Below are positions 1 to 7,041 of a DNA stretch of 30,595 nt, one piece after another. The stretch is taken from positions 1-30,595 of the forward strand of contig CAZIWA010000064.1 in assembly GCA_964542875.1 (NCBI GenBank). The letters run 5' to 3'. Under the pieces are notes generated by a model. That model worked only from the letters and a program-made list of their open reading frames with translations, did not search any database and was not told the origin of the DNA. A program made the position numbers and the translations under genes. Source of the stretch: CAZGOM01 sp964542875. Its GTDB lineage: Bacteria; Planctomycetota; Phycisphaerae; Phycisphaerales; Phycisphaeraceae. How positions within the stretch are numbered: the stretch's first letter is position 1; every line of letters starts with the position of its first letter.

Positions 1-15
1 GTTTTTATGTATTCA

Positions 16-51
16 CCAGGGCCTACGCGCTAAGAAGCGCTGCGACCCTGG
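16..51. repeat. Nested stem-loop of unknown role
   Basis: An outer stem CCAGGG (16-21) pairs with CCCTGG (46-51), and an inner stem GCGCT (27-31) pairs with AGCGC (36-40) around an AAGA loop. The two stems are separated by symmetric 5-nt internal loops. No T-tract follows on either strand, so a classic intrinsic terminator is not supported. It could be a REP-like element or an RNA fold from a gene beyond the left edge. Confidence 0.4.
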
Positions 52-128
52 CTGTAATAGGGGCGTGCCTTCAGCGCTCCGGATGAGGATGCAAAGGTTT
101 AATTGAATCGTATTGGCCGTCATCCCAA

Positions 129-149
129 CCCTCTTCCTGATGGAGAGGG
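129..149. repeat. Degenerate copy of CCCTCTCCC/GGGAGAGGG hairpin repeat
   Basis: The arms ccctcttcc (129-137) and ggagaggg (142-149) match with one bulge. The element lies just downstream of the beta-helix gene, which reads on the minus strand. Better copies occur at 8633-8653 and 26278-26310, so this is probably a worn member of a dispersed intergenic family rather than a dedicated terminator. Confidence 0.45.
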
Positions 150-175
150 AGCCGGAAAGAACAAAGATCACATGT

Positions 176-1120
176 TCACGTTCGGGTGTCCGGCTCGAGT
201 GTGATTTTGGCTTTTGCGCCGATCAGACAGTTGTTGGTGAAGGTGTTGTTTTTGCCGTGTTCGAAGGTGATCGGGACATCGGCTTCGCAGCTTGAGAGCA
301 GGATGCCCACGGAGCGTTGGATGAGGATTTCGCCGTAGAAGAAGCAGCAGGAGGTGATGAGCATGCCATTGAAGACGTCGCGGACGAGGAGGGCGTAGCG
401 GGTGTTGTGGTTGACGAGGCAGTTGGAGATAACGCCGTGGGAGCCGTTTTCGTGGTCGACGATCCAGATGCCGTCGTGGTTGCCGGAGATGGAGCAGCCG
501 GTGATGCGACAGTTGCCGGCGTGGATGATGGAGCCGACCTGGTTTCGGAGGATGGAGGAATCCGAGAGGACGGTGTATTCGCCTCGGGTGTTGAAGAGGA
601 CGCCGATGGCGTTTTCCGAGGAGGTGATCTGGGAGAGCATGCCGCCGTCGCAGAATGCGGCTTCGGCATGGCCAAGGGGCGTACGGGTGATCTCAATGCC
701 TGCAAAGCCGAAGCCGCGGACGGTGACGCCGGTGATGCGGTAGTGGTAGCAGCGTTTGATGAGCAGGCCGTGGCTGTGGGCGCTGCTTGGCGTGGCTGGG
801 GCGACATGGGGAGAGGAGAGGATGGAGAGGTCTTTGATGGCGAAGCTGTGGGAGGACTCCTGAAGGATGACGGGGCCTGGGCCGGCGGGCAGGAGGACGC
901 TGGCCATGCCCGAGCCCTGGAGGGTGACGCCGGGGGGGACGCAGATGCCCTGCACGCGAAAGTGGCCGGCGGGGACGACGACCACGCCGGGGCCGGCAGC
1001 GAGGGCGCTGGTAAAGGCCGGGGTGTCATCGGTTTGCGCGTTGCGGCCTGAGGCGAGGTAAGCGGTGATATCACGCCAGGAGGCGGGGTTTTGTTGAACT
1101 TGGTTCATGGGTTGATTCAT
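176..1120 (-). CDS. Right-handed beta-helix protein, pectate-lyase superfamily type
   Basis: This 314-residue protein opens with a region typical of the pectate lyase 3 superfamily: a TDDTPAF segment (start of the first helix turn), VVVVPAGHFRV and GVTLQGSGMASVLLP. The rest is made of short beta-rich repeats with Asn/Ser/Gly turns (for example CRITGCSISGNHDGIWI), as expected for a parallel beta-helix. No signal peptide is visible at the chosen start, so secretion is uncertain. The frame stays open to 1522, but the upstream part is Arg/His/Gln-rich shadow sequence lying over doxX; the ATG at 1120 (or 1108) gives a normal N-terminus, with no clear Shine-Dalgarno site. It is divergent from the DoxX gene, with 63 bp between starts. 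A lyase, an isomerase or a structural beta-helix are all possible, and no catalytic residues can be assigned by eye. Confidence 0.75.
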   Translation of the reverse strand: MNQPMNQVQQNPASWRDITAYLASGRNAQTDDTPAFTSALAAGPGVVVVPAGHFRVQGICVPPGVTLQGSGMASVLLPAGPGPVILQESSHSFAIKDLSILSSPHVAPATPSSAHSHGLLIKRCYHYRITGVTVRGFGFAGIEITRTPLGHAEAAFCDGGMLSQITSSENAIGVLFNTRGEYTVLSDSSILRNQVGSIIHAGNCRITGCSISGNHDGIWIVDHENGSHGVISNCLVNHNTRYALLVRDVFNGMLITSCCFFYGEILIQRSVGILLSSCEADVPITFEHGKNNTFTNNCLIGAKAKITLEPDTRT

Positions 1121-1183
1121 GGTTGGGGGTGGTAATGGCCGATAAGTAGATGTATTTGAAGATACCCCATTTGAAGCGACAGG

Positions 1184-1684
1184 ATGGATATGGCAAGCCC
1201 CGGAAATGATTCGATGTTCATGAGTTTTGCGCTGCTGGTGAATCGGTTGACGTTTGGGGGTGTGGTGGCTGCGCAGGCGATCATGTACATGCGGGCCGGC
1301 GAGGGCGGGACGTACGGGCATGAGGTGTTTTACCGGGATGTGTATAAGCCGCTGGACCCGGGGTATCTGCCTGTGAAAGTGAGCATGTATTACGCTTATG
1401 CGCTGCCTTACGTGGCGCTTTTGATGGCGGTGTTCATCCTGGTAGGGATTTACGCGCGGGCCGCGGCACTGGCGATGCTGCTGATTTTGCTGACGGTGCT
1501 GTTTGCTGTGTTCCGTGAGCATGGTATGCCTTCGAGCACGTGGAATGCCGGGGTTTACCTGGTGGTGCTGGCTGGGCTGGCGCTGCTTTTGTCGGCCACG
1601 GGTCCGGGCCGGTTTTCTCTGGATAAGCTGGCGGGCGGGGGCGGGAAAAAGGCACCTAAAGCAGAGGGCAAAGACAAAGGTTGA
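1184..1684 (+). CDS. DoxX-family integral membrane protein
   Basis: A 166-residue protein with four predicted transmembrane helices, at about residues 15-36, 71-90, 91-110 and 120-138. The segment after the last helix, SATGPGRFSLDKLA, is a hallmark of DoxX-type proteins (usually GPGRxSLD). The tail is Lys/Gly-rich and probably cytoplasmic. DoxX relatives occur in quinone-linked oxidoreductase or thiol-stress complexes in other organisms, but no partner gene is next to this one, so a specific role cannot be given. The gene converges on purQ across 220 bp in which no clear terminator is visible. Confidence 0.8.
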   Translation: MDMASPGNDSMFMSFALLVNRLTFGGVVAAQAIMYMRAGEGGTYGHEVFYRDVYKPLDPGYLPVKVSMYYAYALPYVALLMAVFILVGIYARAAALAMLLILLTVLFAVFREHGMPSSTWNAGVYLVVLAGLALLLSATGPGRFSLDKLAGGGGKKAPKAEGKDKG

Positions 1685-1904
1685 GGGGCGGGTGATTGGC
1701 TGATGGAAGCGTGGCTGGGGAATTGTGAGTTACGAGTTATGAATTGAAGAGGGGCGGGCTGCTTGAAGCTCCGCCGTGCGGGCGTGCCAGCGCTTAAGAC
1801 CCCCTGGAGAGGGGCCTGGCTGATTTTCAAGAGTATGTCTGGTCTTGGAGCCGGGGTGGTGAGCCTCGAGGACTCGGTCGCATCCTGCATTAGACAATAG
1901 GGTG

Positions 1905-2705
1905 TTAGACGGTGACGGGCTTTTTGGAGAGCACATACTGGACGGCGTTTTGGAAGAACTTGAGGCCCGCGGGGGTTTTGGCGAGGGCTTCGGAGTTCTT
2001 GCGTGTCCAGTGCGGGTGATTGGTGGGGTGGGTGTTGCGCTCGGGGTGAGGCATGAGGCCCAGGACGAGACCGGAGGGATCGCAGAGACCGGCGATGTTA
2101 TCGGTGGAGCCGTTGGGGTTGCCGGGGAAGGCCGCGGAGGCTTCCAGGGTGTAGCGCAGGGCGATCTGCCTGCGGGACTTGAGGTTGGCGAGTTGTTCGT
2201 CGGATTCGGGGACGAAGCGGCCTTCGCCGTGCGCGATGGGGAGGTCGAGGATGCCGGTCATTCCTTTGGTCCAGATGCAGACGGAGTCGGGGACGGAATC
2301 GAGGCTGACCCATTTGTCGGTGAAGCGGCCTGAGAGGTTGTCGGCCAGGGTTGCGGTCTGGCGGCCGGCGCCGGGTTCGGGCAGGAGGCCGAGCTTGACC
2401 ATGACCTGGAAGCCGTTGCAGATGCCGATCATGGGGACGCCGCGTTTGATGGCGTCCTGGATGGGCTGATAGAGCTGATGCTTAATGCGATTGGCGAAGA
2501 TGCGGCCGGCGGCGATGTCGTCGCCGTAGCTGAAGCCGCCTGGGAAGCCGATCATGTCGACCTGCTGGAGGATGGCGGGGTCGGCGATGAGGTCCGAGAG
2601 GTGCTTGTAGACGGGCTCCGCGCCAGCGAGGCTGAAGGCGTGGGCGAGCTCGCGGTCACAGTTGGTGCCGGCGGTACGGATGATGAGGGTGACGGGCTTG
2701 GTCAT
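1905..2705 (-). CDS. purQ: Phosphoribosylformylglycinamidine synthase, glutaminase subunit PurQ
   Basis: A class I glutamine amidotransferase of 266 residues. It supplies ammonia to PurL, which converts FGAR to FGAM in de novo purine synthesis in the cytoplasm. The nucleophile elbow is GICNGFQ with Cys96, and the His/Glu of the triad are in PHPER (His220, Glu222). The PurQ-type features GFPGGFSYGDD near residue 53 and HGEGRF at 159-164 are present. It is longer than the roughly 225-residue Bacillus form, with a C-terminal extension after the PHPER motif. The ATG at 2705 has no purine-rich ribosome site. A possible -10 box (TAAAAT on the minus strand) lies about 10 bp upstream. No purL or purS is adjacent, so the subunits are encoded apart. 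Confidence 0.93.
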   Translation of the reverse strand: MTKPVTLIIRTAGTNCDRELAHAFSLAGAEPVYKHLSDLIADPAILQQVDMIGFPGGFSYGDDIAAGRIFANRIKHQLYQPIQDAIKRGVPMIGICNGFQVMVKLGLLPEPGAGRQTATLADNLSGRFTDKWVSLDSVPDSVCIWTKGMTGILDLPIAHGEGRFVPESDEQLANLKSRRQIALRYTLEASAAFPGNPNGSTDNIAGLCDPSGLVLGLMPHPERNTHPTNHPHWTRKNSEALAKTPAGLKFFQNAVQYVLSKKPVTV

Positions 2706-2916
2706 AGGGAGGATATTTTAGGCGATTTTTTTGGTGAATGCAGGGGGCGGGGTTGGGAGTGAGGCGTTGGCTTCCAGAAAGTGGGATTTTCGCGCACGGG
2801 TTATCGGGATTCATTATCGGGGGGCTTCGAAAAAGCCTGTTCTGCGGAGAGAGCGGATTTAGAGAGATTGGCGACCGAAGAGTTCACCTATTGTCGGTGA
2901 AGGGGTTTGATCGGGA

Positions 2917-2933
2917 GCCGGCGGGACGCCGGC
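2917..2933. repeat. GCCGGC-GGGAC-GCCGGC hairpin repeat
   Basis: Two self-complementary GCCGGC hexamers (2917-2922 and 2928-2933) flank GGGAC and can form a GC-only stem. Their context (gggag before, gcttctgg after) resembles short palindromic intergenic repeats seen in many GC-rich genomes; that family assignment is from memory. No T-run follows. Confidence 0.4.
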
Positions 2934-2986
2934 GCTTCTGGTCCAGAGCGGTTTGATGACGTGAATGACCTCAAACGGAAATGGTC

Positions 2987-3015
2987 TTGACAGTGGGTGA
3001 GGCGGGTTCTATATT
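2987..3015 (+). promoter_or_regulatory. Sigma70-type promoter of the arsR-AHSA1 operon
   Basis: The -35 box TTGACA (2987-2992) and the -10 box TATATT (3010-3015) are separated by exactly 17 bp. Transcription would start near 3022, giving a leader of about 30 nt before the GTG start at 3052. Confidence 0.8.
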
Positions 3016-3016
3016 A

Positions 3017-3038
3017 AACCAATCAGTTAATTAACCAA
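3017..3038. promoter_or_regulatory. Candidate ArsR-family operator over the start site
   Basis: A perfect palindrome GTTAATTAAC (3026-3035) lies between two direct AACCAA copies (3017-3022 and 3033-3038). The element begins right after the -10 box and covers the predicted transcription start, the usual place for an autorepressor. Binding by the adjacent ArsR-like protein is inferred from position. Confidence 0.5.
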
Positions 3039-3051
3039 ACGGTACGATACA

Positions 3052-3423
3052 GTGCACGACAGACTCAGCCAAACCTTTTCAGCGCTTGCAGACCCGACCC
3101 GAAGGGCGATGCTGGCACGCTTGTCCAAAGGGGAGGCGAATGTTTCTGATCTGGCCAAGCCGTTTTTGAATGACATGAGCCTGCCTGCGGTGACCAAGCA
3201 TTTGAGAGTGCTGGAGCGGGCGGGGCTGGTCATCAAAACGCGCGATGCGCAGTGGCGGCCTTGCCGGATCAATGGTGAGGCGCTTAAGGGGGCTGCGGAC
3301 TGGATGGAGCAGTACCGGCAGTTTTGGGAAGAAAGTTTCGATCGTCTGGATGAGTATCTGAAAACCGTCACATCTAACCAGCAGAAGAAAGCGAAAGGAA
3401 AGAAGAATGGCCGTAAAAAGTGA
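3052..3423 (+). CDS. ArsR-family winged-helix transcriptional regulator
   Basis: A 123-residue regulator starting at GTG. The N-terminal segment FSALADPTRRAMLARL and the recognition region MSLPAVTKHLRVLERAGLV are typical of the ArsR family subgroup paired with AHSA1/SRPBCC proteins. The winged-helix domain covers about residues 5-80, followed by a helical dimerisation part and a Lys-rich tail (KKAKGKKNGRKK). No Cys-based metal site of the classic arsenic or zinc sensors is present, so the ligand is probably not a soft metal. The stop overlaps the next gene by 17 nt, so the two are translated together. A consensus promoter and a palindromic operator candidate lie immediately upstream, suggesting autorepression. 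Confidence 0.88.
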   Translation: MHDRLSQTFSALADPTRRAMLARLSKGEANVSDLAKPFLNDMSLPAVTKHLRVLERAGLVIKTRDAQWRPCRINGEALKGAADWMEQYRQFWEESFDRLDEYLKTVTSNQQKKAKGKKNGRKK

Positions 3424-4360
3424 ATCCAATGAGATCAAGATCAACCGTGTGTATGACGCGCCGCTGAAGGTGGTGTGGGACGCATGGACAGACCCCAAGC
3501 AGGTGGCGCAGTGGTGGGGGCCGCGCGGATTTACGCTTACGACGCACAGCAAGGATTTACGGACGGGCGGCCACTGGAACTACACGATGCATGGGCCCGA
3601 CGGCACGAACTACGAGAACAGGACCAAGTATCTGGAGGTGCAGACGCACTCGAAGCTGGTGTATGACCATGGCGCGAATGAAACCCAGCCGGCAATGTTC
3701 CGGGTGACGGTGTATTTCAAGGAGGTGAAGGGGAAGACCCAGATGGAAATGAGCATGGCGCTGCCGACCCCGGAAGCGGCGAAGGAGACGCGCGCGTTCA
3801 TCAAGAAAGCCGGGGGGAATGCGACGTGGGATCGTCTGGCCGAGTACCTGGAGAAGGAAACTTCAGGCAAGGAAAAGTTTGTCATCAACCGGACTTTTGA
3901 TGCTTCGATCGATGTGATGTACGACATGTGGACCAACCCCAAACATCTTTCACATTGGCTGACGCCGGCGGGTTTTAAATTGGAATACAAGCGGGCGGAC
4001 ATTCGCCCGGGGGGAAGCGCGTTTTCCGTCATGACCGGCGCCAACGGCATGAAGATGTGCGGGCGGGCTGAGTATCTGAAAATGGAGAAGCCCAATCAGA
4101 TCGTCTACACCCAGCAGTTCTGTGACGAGAATGAAAAAATCACCCGGCATCCGATGTCGGCGACATGGCCGGAGACGATGCTGACAATAGTCGACCTGAC
4201 CGCGGAAGGGCCGGACCAGACTCGAGTGACGATCACGTGGGAACCCATCGGCAATGTGCCGCGTGAAGACCTTGAGACCTTTGTGAAGGCAAGGGCGGGC
4301 ATGACGCAAGGCTGGACTGGATCGCTGGATGGGCTGGAGGAGTATCTGTCGAAGGCTTGA
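3407..4360 (+). CDS. Tandem two-domain AHSA1/SRPBCC protein
   Basis: A 317-residue protein made of two consecutive AHSA1-like SRPBCC domains (helix-grip fold with a hydrophobic ligand cavity). Domain 1 covers about residues 5-150 (INRVYDAPLKVVWDAWTDP, WWGPRGF) and domain 2 about 155-315 (INRTFDASIDVMYDMWTNP, HWLTPAGF). The parallel motifs show that it arose by duplication and fusion; the usual family member has one domain of about 150 residues. Its start lies inside arsR and is preceded by AAAGGAAAGAAG. Proteins of this kind paired with ArsR regulators have no settled biochemical function; ligand binding or stress response is inferred only. Transcription probably ends at the strong terminator 20 nt downstream. 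Confidence 0.87.
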   Translation: MAVKSESNEIKINRVYDAPLKVVWDAWTDPKQVAQWWGPRGFTLTTHSKDLRTGGHWNYTMHGPDGTNYENRTKYLEVQTHSKLVYDHGANETQPAMFRVTVYFKEVKGKTQMEMSMALPTPEAAKETRAFIKKAGGNATWDRLAEYLEKETSGKEKFVINRTFDASIDVMYDMWTNPKHLSHWLTPAGFKLEYKRADIRPGGSAFSVMTGANGMKMCGRAEYLKMEKPNQIVYTQQFCDENEKITRHPMSATWPETMLTIVDLTAEGPDQTRVTITWEPIGNVPREDLETFVKARAGMTQGWTGSLDGLEEYLSKA

Positions 4361-4379
4361 GGTTTGCGTGCGAAATTTT

Positions 4380-4421
4380 AAAGCCGGAGGCAGGCGTTTG
4401 GCGCTTGCCTCCGGCTTTTTT
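4380..4421 (+). terminator. Intrinsic terminator of the arsR-AHSA1 operon
   Basis: The arms 4380-4396 and 4402-4418 form a stem of about 17 bp (core GCCGGAGGCA with TGCCTCCGGC) with one G-T pair. A T-run follows at 4416-4421. The minus strand is also T-rich after the hairpin, so it may serve the convergent lyase gene as well. Confidence 0.88.
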
Positions 4422-4513
4422 ATTGATGTGCGATCTGGAGAAGAGAGGGTGAGGCGGGAGTCGGTGGTTCAACGGGAAGGGGGACCAATCCCCGAAGAGT
4501 GCGGGTGTGGATG

Positions 4514-6679
4514 CTATTTGGTGGTGACCTTTGGGCCGTCCGTGCCTGGGGTGAGGGTGATGGTCCAGGTTTTGGTGGGGGTGGTGATTTCAAAGGTGTT
4601 TTCGCCGATGGCTTTGGCGCTGGTGATGCCGGTGGCGGCGCCTGAAAGATCAAAGAGAGTGGTGAAGCGGGTTTTGTCGGTGTTGCTGCGGCGGCGAAGA
4701 AGAGAGGGCGTCATTTCGCTGACGTGGTAGCCGATGCCGTTGCAGGTGGTGATCCATTCATCGTTCTGGCCGGTTGTGGGGAGGAAGTAGGCGCGAAGCT
4801 TGAGCTTGTCCTGGGTGAAGGTCCAGTCGGTGGGGTCTTTGGTGATGTAATGGTGCTGGTCGGTGAGGTGCTGGTAGCCGTCGGAGGTTTCGGGGGCGCG
4901 CTTGACCTTCGCCTCGGGGTGAAGGGTGGGAGAGGATTCTTCCACCTTTTGCGATCGGGTGTGGAAGATGTAATCCACCTGACGGGGGGAGTCCGCGGCG
5001 ACATCGTAGACGTCCAGAAGGAAGTCGGGGGTCATGAGGAGGGTGCGGTTGAGCTTCACGCCGGTGTAGGCGGTGTCGCATTGAGCATGGAGGGCCGTCC
5101 AGGCGTCGGGCGCATTTTTGTCGGGAGAGGATTTGAGCCAGAGAAGCTTGCCTTCGGTGGCGGATTGGGTGCGGCCGTCAATGGTGACGGTGTTGTGGGC
5201 GATGGTTTCCTTGACCCAGGTGGTGTATTCCTTGTGGGAGTAGGTGAGGCGACCGGGATCGAGAATCCATTCGCGGCCGTTGGCGAAGAGGGTGATGTTG
5301 AGCTTGTCGTAGTGGCCGTGGGCGATGCCGTGCTTGCCGTAGTCGATGAACATGCAGTTGGCATTTGGGCCCGAGCCGATGCGGAGGATGGCCAGGCCGG
5401 CGTCGGCGAGGTTCATGGAGGGGAGGTCCAGGGGCCACTGGACTTTGGCGTCAGGCCCAAGCAGGGCGGCGAGGGCTTTGGGGTCGCCCTGGGCGTCGGC
5501 CTGAGCGAAGAAGGGTTCGCCGTAAGCTTTGTAGGCCCATTTGAAGGCGTAATCAAACCCGCCGATGCCGGTGGGGTCGGAGTCGTTGATGGCGGGGAAG
5601 ACTCCGTTGGGATATGCGGCGTAGATGGGGCCCTGGATGAGGAGTTTGAGTTGAGGGATTTTCTTGAGCTCAACACCGTTGCGGGCGGCGATATCCGCGG
5701 TTTTAAGGATCGCCTGGAGTGCGTAGCTGTGATAGGCCATGGTGCCTTCGGCCCAGAGGCCGTCGGAGCCGACGTTGCGGCCGAGCTGTTCGACGATCCC
5801 CTTGTCCATGGTAAGGACATTGTGGTACATCGCGGCATCGCCCAGAACGCAACTGATGGCGACGAGGCCGGCGTTGTACCAGGTCTGGTGGTTGTGAGGC
5901 TGGCGGAACCATGAGAGGGATTTGGCGGTGCCGCGGAAGAATTGGTCTTCGACTTTCTTGCGTACTTCGGGCGTCCAGGCGGGGGAGTTGTAGGTGAGGT
6001 CGTAGGCGCGGGCCAGAGCGATGACGCCTACGGCTTCGTCAAGGGTTTGGACGTAGCGCCGGCCGCCCAGGGGGGCGAGCCAGCCGGTGCGGCCCCAGCG
6101 GTCGAGCCGTTCAGGGTAGGTGGGGTATTGTTCGGCGAGGAAACCGAGGATGCGGATAACGCCCTGGGCGTATTTGTCGTCGTTGGTGTAGAAGTAGGCC
6201 CAGGCGAGGGTTTCAGAGGCTTTTTCCAGGGCATAGTGCATGCGCCCGCGATAGGCGGCAACGGTGCGCTCATCGGTGAAGATCTGACCGGTTTTGGGGT
6301 CCTTGTGAGCCTTGGCGTTGATGGGGACGAGGTCTGTGCCGGTTTCGGGATTGGCGTAATAGAACGTCCAGGAGCCGTAGCCATCGGGGAGCTCAGGCGG
6401 GTTTGCCAGGAGCTTGTCGCCGGCTTTGGCGGCGGCGGCCTTATCGGCCTCAAAGTCTGCCTGGGCGCGAAGGGCTTTTGCTTCGTCGGGAGAAAGGGCC
6501 ACGCGCGGGTGTGGGCCGAATTTGATCTGGTCAAGCGGGGGGACCTGGAACGGGGCGGGCGCAGTGGCGGGCACGGGGGCAGCGGGAGCGGGCGCCTGGG
6601 CGGTGGATGCGGTGGCGCAGCCGAGCGTGGAGCAGAGGGCGGCAAGGAGGACGACGGTGCCGGGATGGAGGTGCTTCAT
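4514..6679 (-). CDS. Secreted heparinase II/III- or alginate-lyase-type polysaccharide lyase
   Basis: A 721-residue protein with a hydrophobic leader (residues 8-20) ending in STLGC, where Cys21 could be a lipidation site, then an Ala/Pro-rich linker to about residue 45. The alpha/alpha-toroid part spans about residues 60-410 with NHQTW (His264) and a Tyr-His pair in AEGTMAYHSYAL (Tyr316, His317). The C-terminal part starts with the heparinase II/III-like motif HGHYDKL (454-460), then WILDPGR and AHNTV (494-498), and is beta-rich to the end. This layout fits polysaccharide lyase families 15, 17 and 21, which cut uronic-acid glycans by beta-elimination using Asn/His and Tyr. Alginate, heparin-like and other uronate substrates cannot be told apart here. 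The frame is open up to 6772, but the ATG at 6679 puts the signal peptide at the N-terminus. No transporter or regulator is adjacent. Confidence 0.85.
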   Translation of the reverse strand: MKHLHPGTVVLLAALCSTLGCATASTAQAPAPAAPVPATAPAPFQVPPLDQIKFGPHPRVALSPDEAKALRAQADFEADKAAAAKAGDKLLANPPELPDGYGSWTFYYANPETGTDLVPINAKAHKDPKTGQIFTDERTVAAYRGRMHYALEKASETLAWAYFYTNDDKYAQGVIRILGFLAEQYPTYPERLDRWGRTGWLAPLGGRRYVQTLDEAVGVIALARAYDLTYNSPAWTPEVRKKVEDQFFRGTAKSLSWFRQPHNHQTWYNAGLVAISCVLGDAAMYHNVLTMDKGIVEQLGRNVGSDGLWAEGTMAYHSYALQAILKTADIAARNGVELKKIPQLKLLIQGPIYAAYPNGVFPAINDSDPTGIGGFDYAFKWAYKAYGEPFFAQADAQGDPKALAALLGPDAKVQWPLDLPSMNLADAGLAILRIGSGPNANCMFIDYGKHGIAHGHYDKLNITLFANGREWILDPGRLTYSHKEYTTWVKETIAHNTVTIDGRTQSATEGKLLWLKSSPDKNAPDAWTALHAQCDTAYTGVKLNRTLLMTPDFLLDVYDVAADSPRQVDYIFHTRSQKVEESSPTLHPEAKVKRAPETSDGYQHLTDQHHYITKDPTDWTFTQDKLKLRAYFLPTTGQNDEWITTCNGIGYHVSEMTPSLLRRRSNTDKTRFTTLFDLSGAATGITSAKAIGENTFEITTPTKTWTITLTPGTDGPKVTTK

Positions 6680-7041
6680 GGGGAGTTGGACTCGGGGTGG
6701 GTGGAGGCGGTTGAGGTTTAGTTTGATGGAAGAGGACAGGATAGCGTGGGGAAGAGGGAAGGGATTTATCATTTGAAATTTGTGATTTATAAATTTGAGC
6801 CCTTGAAAATGAGGATTTTTCTCGTTGACAGAGCGCGGTGCGGAGACCTGATGCGTGGGGTATGGCGCGTATTGCGGTTAGAAATGCCTGCGCGGGCGCA
6901 ATTGGGTGCCTTCGCGGGATTTGTGTTACATTTGGCGCGGGTTCCTTTAGTTTGCGGTTTGGAAGAGGGTGGGCGGGTTTGCGGGCGAAAAACCCGTGGC
7001 TTGCCCGAAATAAGCGGGAATTGGTTTAAGGCCGCTATCAC
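6680..7041. other. Divergent intergenic region, lyase versus ATP-grasp operon
   Basis: These 362 bases separate two divergent genes and must carry both promoters. AT-rich, loosely repeated text (TTTGAAATTTGTGATTTATAAATTTGA-like) lies at 6772-6797. A TTGACA box is present at 6825-6830, but the sequence 17 bp later (CTGATG) is a poor -10. The right half (6870-7020) shows no clear element. No small gene is supported. Confidence 0.5.

Larger units (their letters stand above)
2706..3051. other. Intergenic region between purQ and the arsR-like gene
   Basis: No gene is supported in these 346 bases. The left end carries the purQ leader. Two small hairpins follow: TTCACC (2883-2888) with GGTGAA (2896-2901), and the GCCGGC repeat at 2917-2933. 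The right end holds the promoter and operator of the ArsR/AHSA1 operon. Confidence 0.6.

Noticed and set aside
1121..1522. N-terminal extension of the beta-helix ORF
   Set aside because: The extension is antisense to DoxX and rich in Arg, His and Gln; the conserved domain begins just after 1120.
1800..1876. Possible bidirectional terminator between doxX and purQ
   Set aside because: Short CCCC/GGGG and GAG/CTC pairings exist, but no stable stem with a T-run was found.
4724..5914. Plus-strand ORF of 396 codons over the lyase gene
   Set aside because: Low-complexity Gly/Val-rich antisense shadow; the minus strand has conserved lyase motifs throughout.
6825..6853. TTGACA-based promoter for the ATP-grasp operon
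   Set aside because: The hexamer 17 bp downstream (CTGATG) is a poor -10 box and the start is about 190 bp further on; not strong enough to call.
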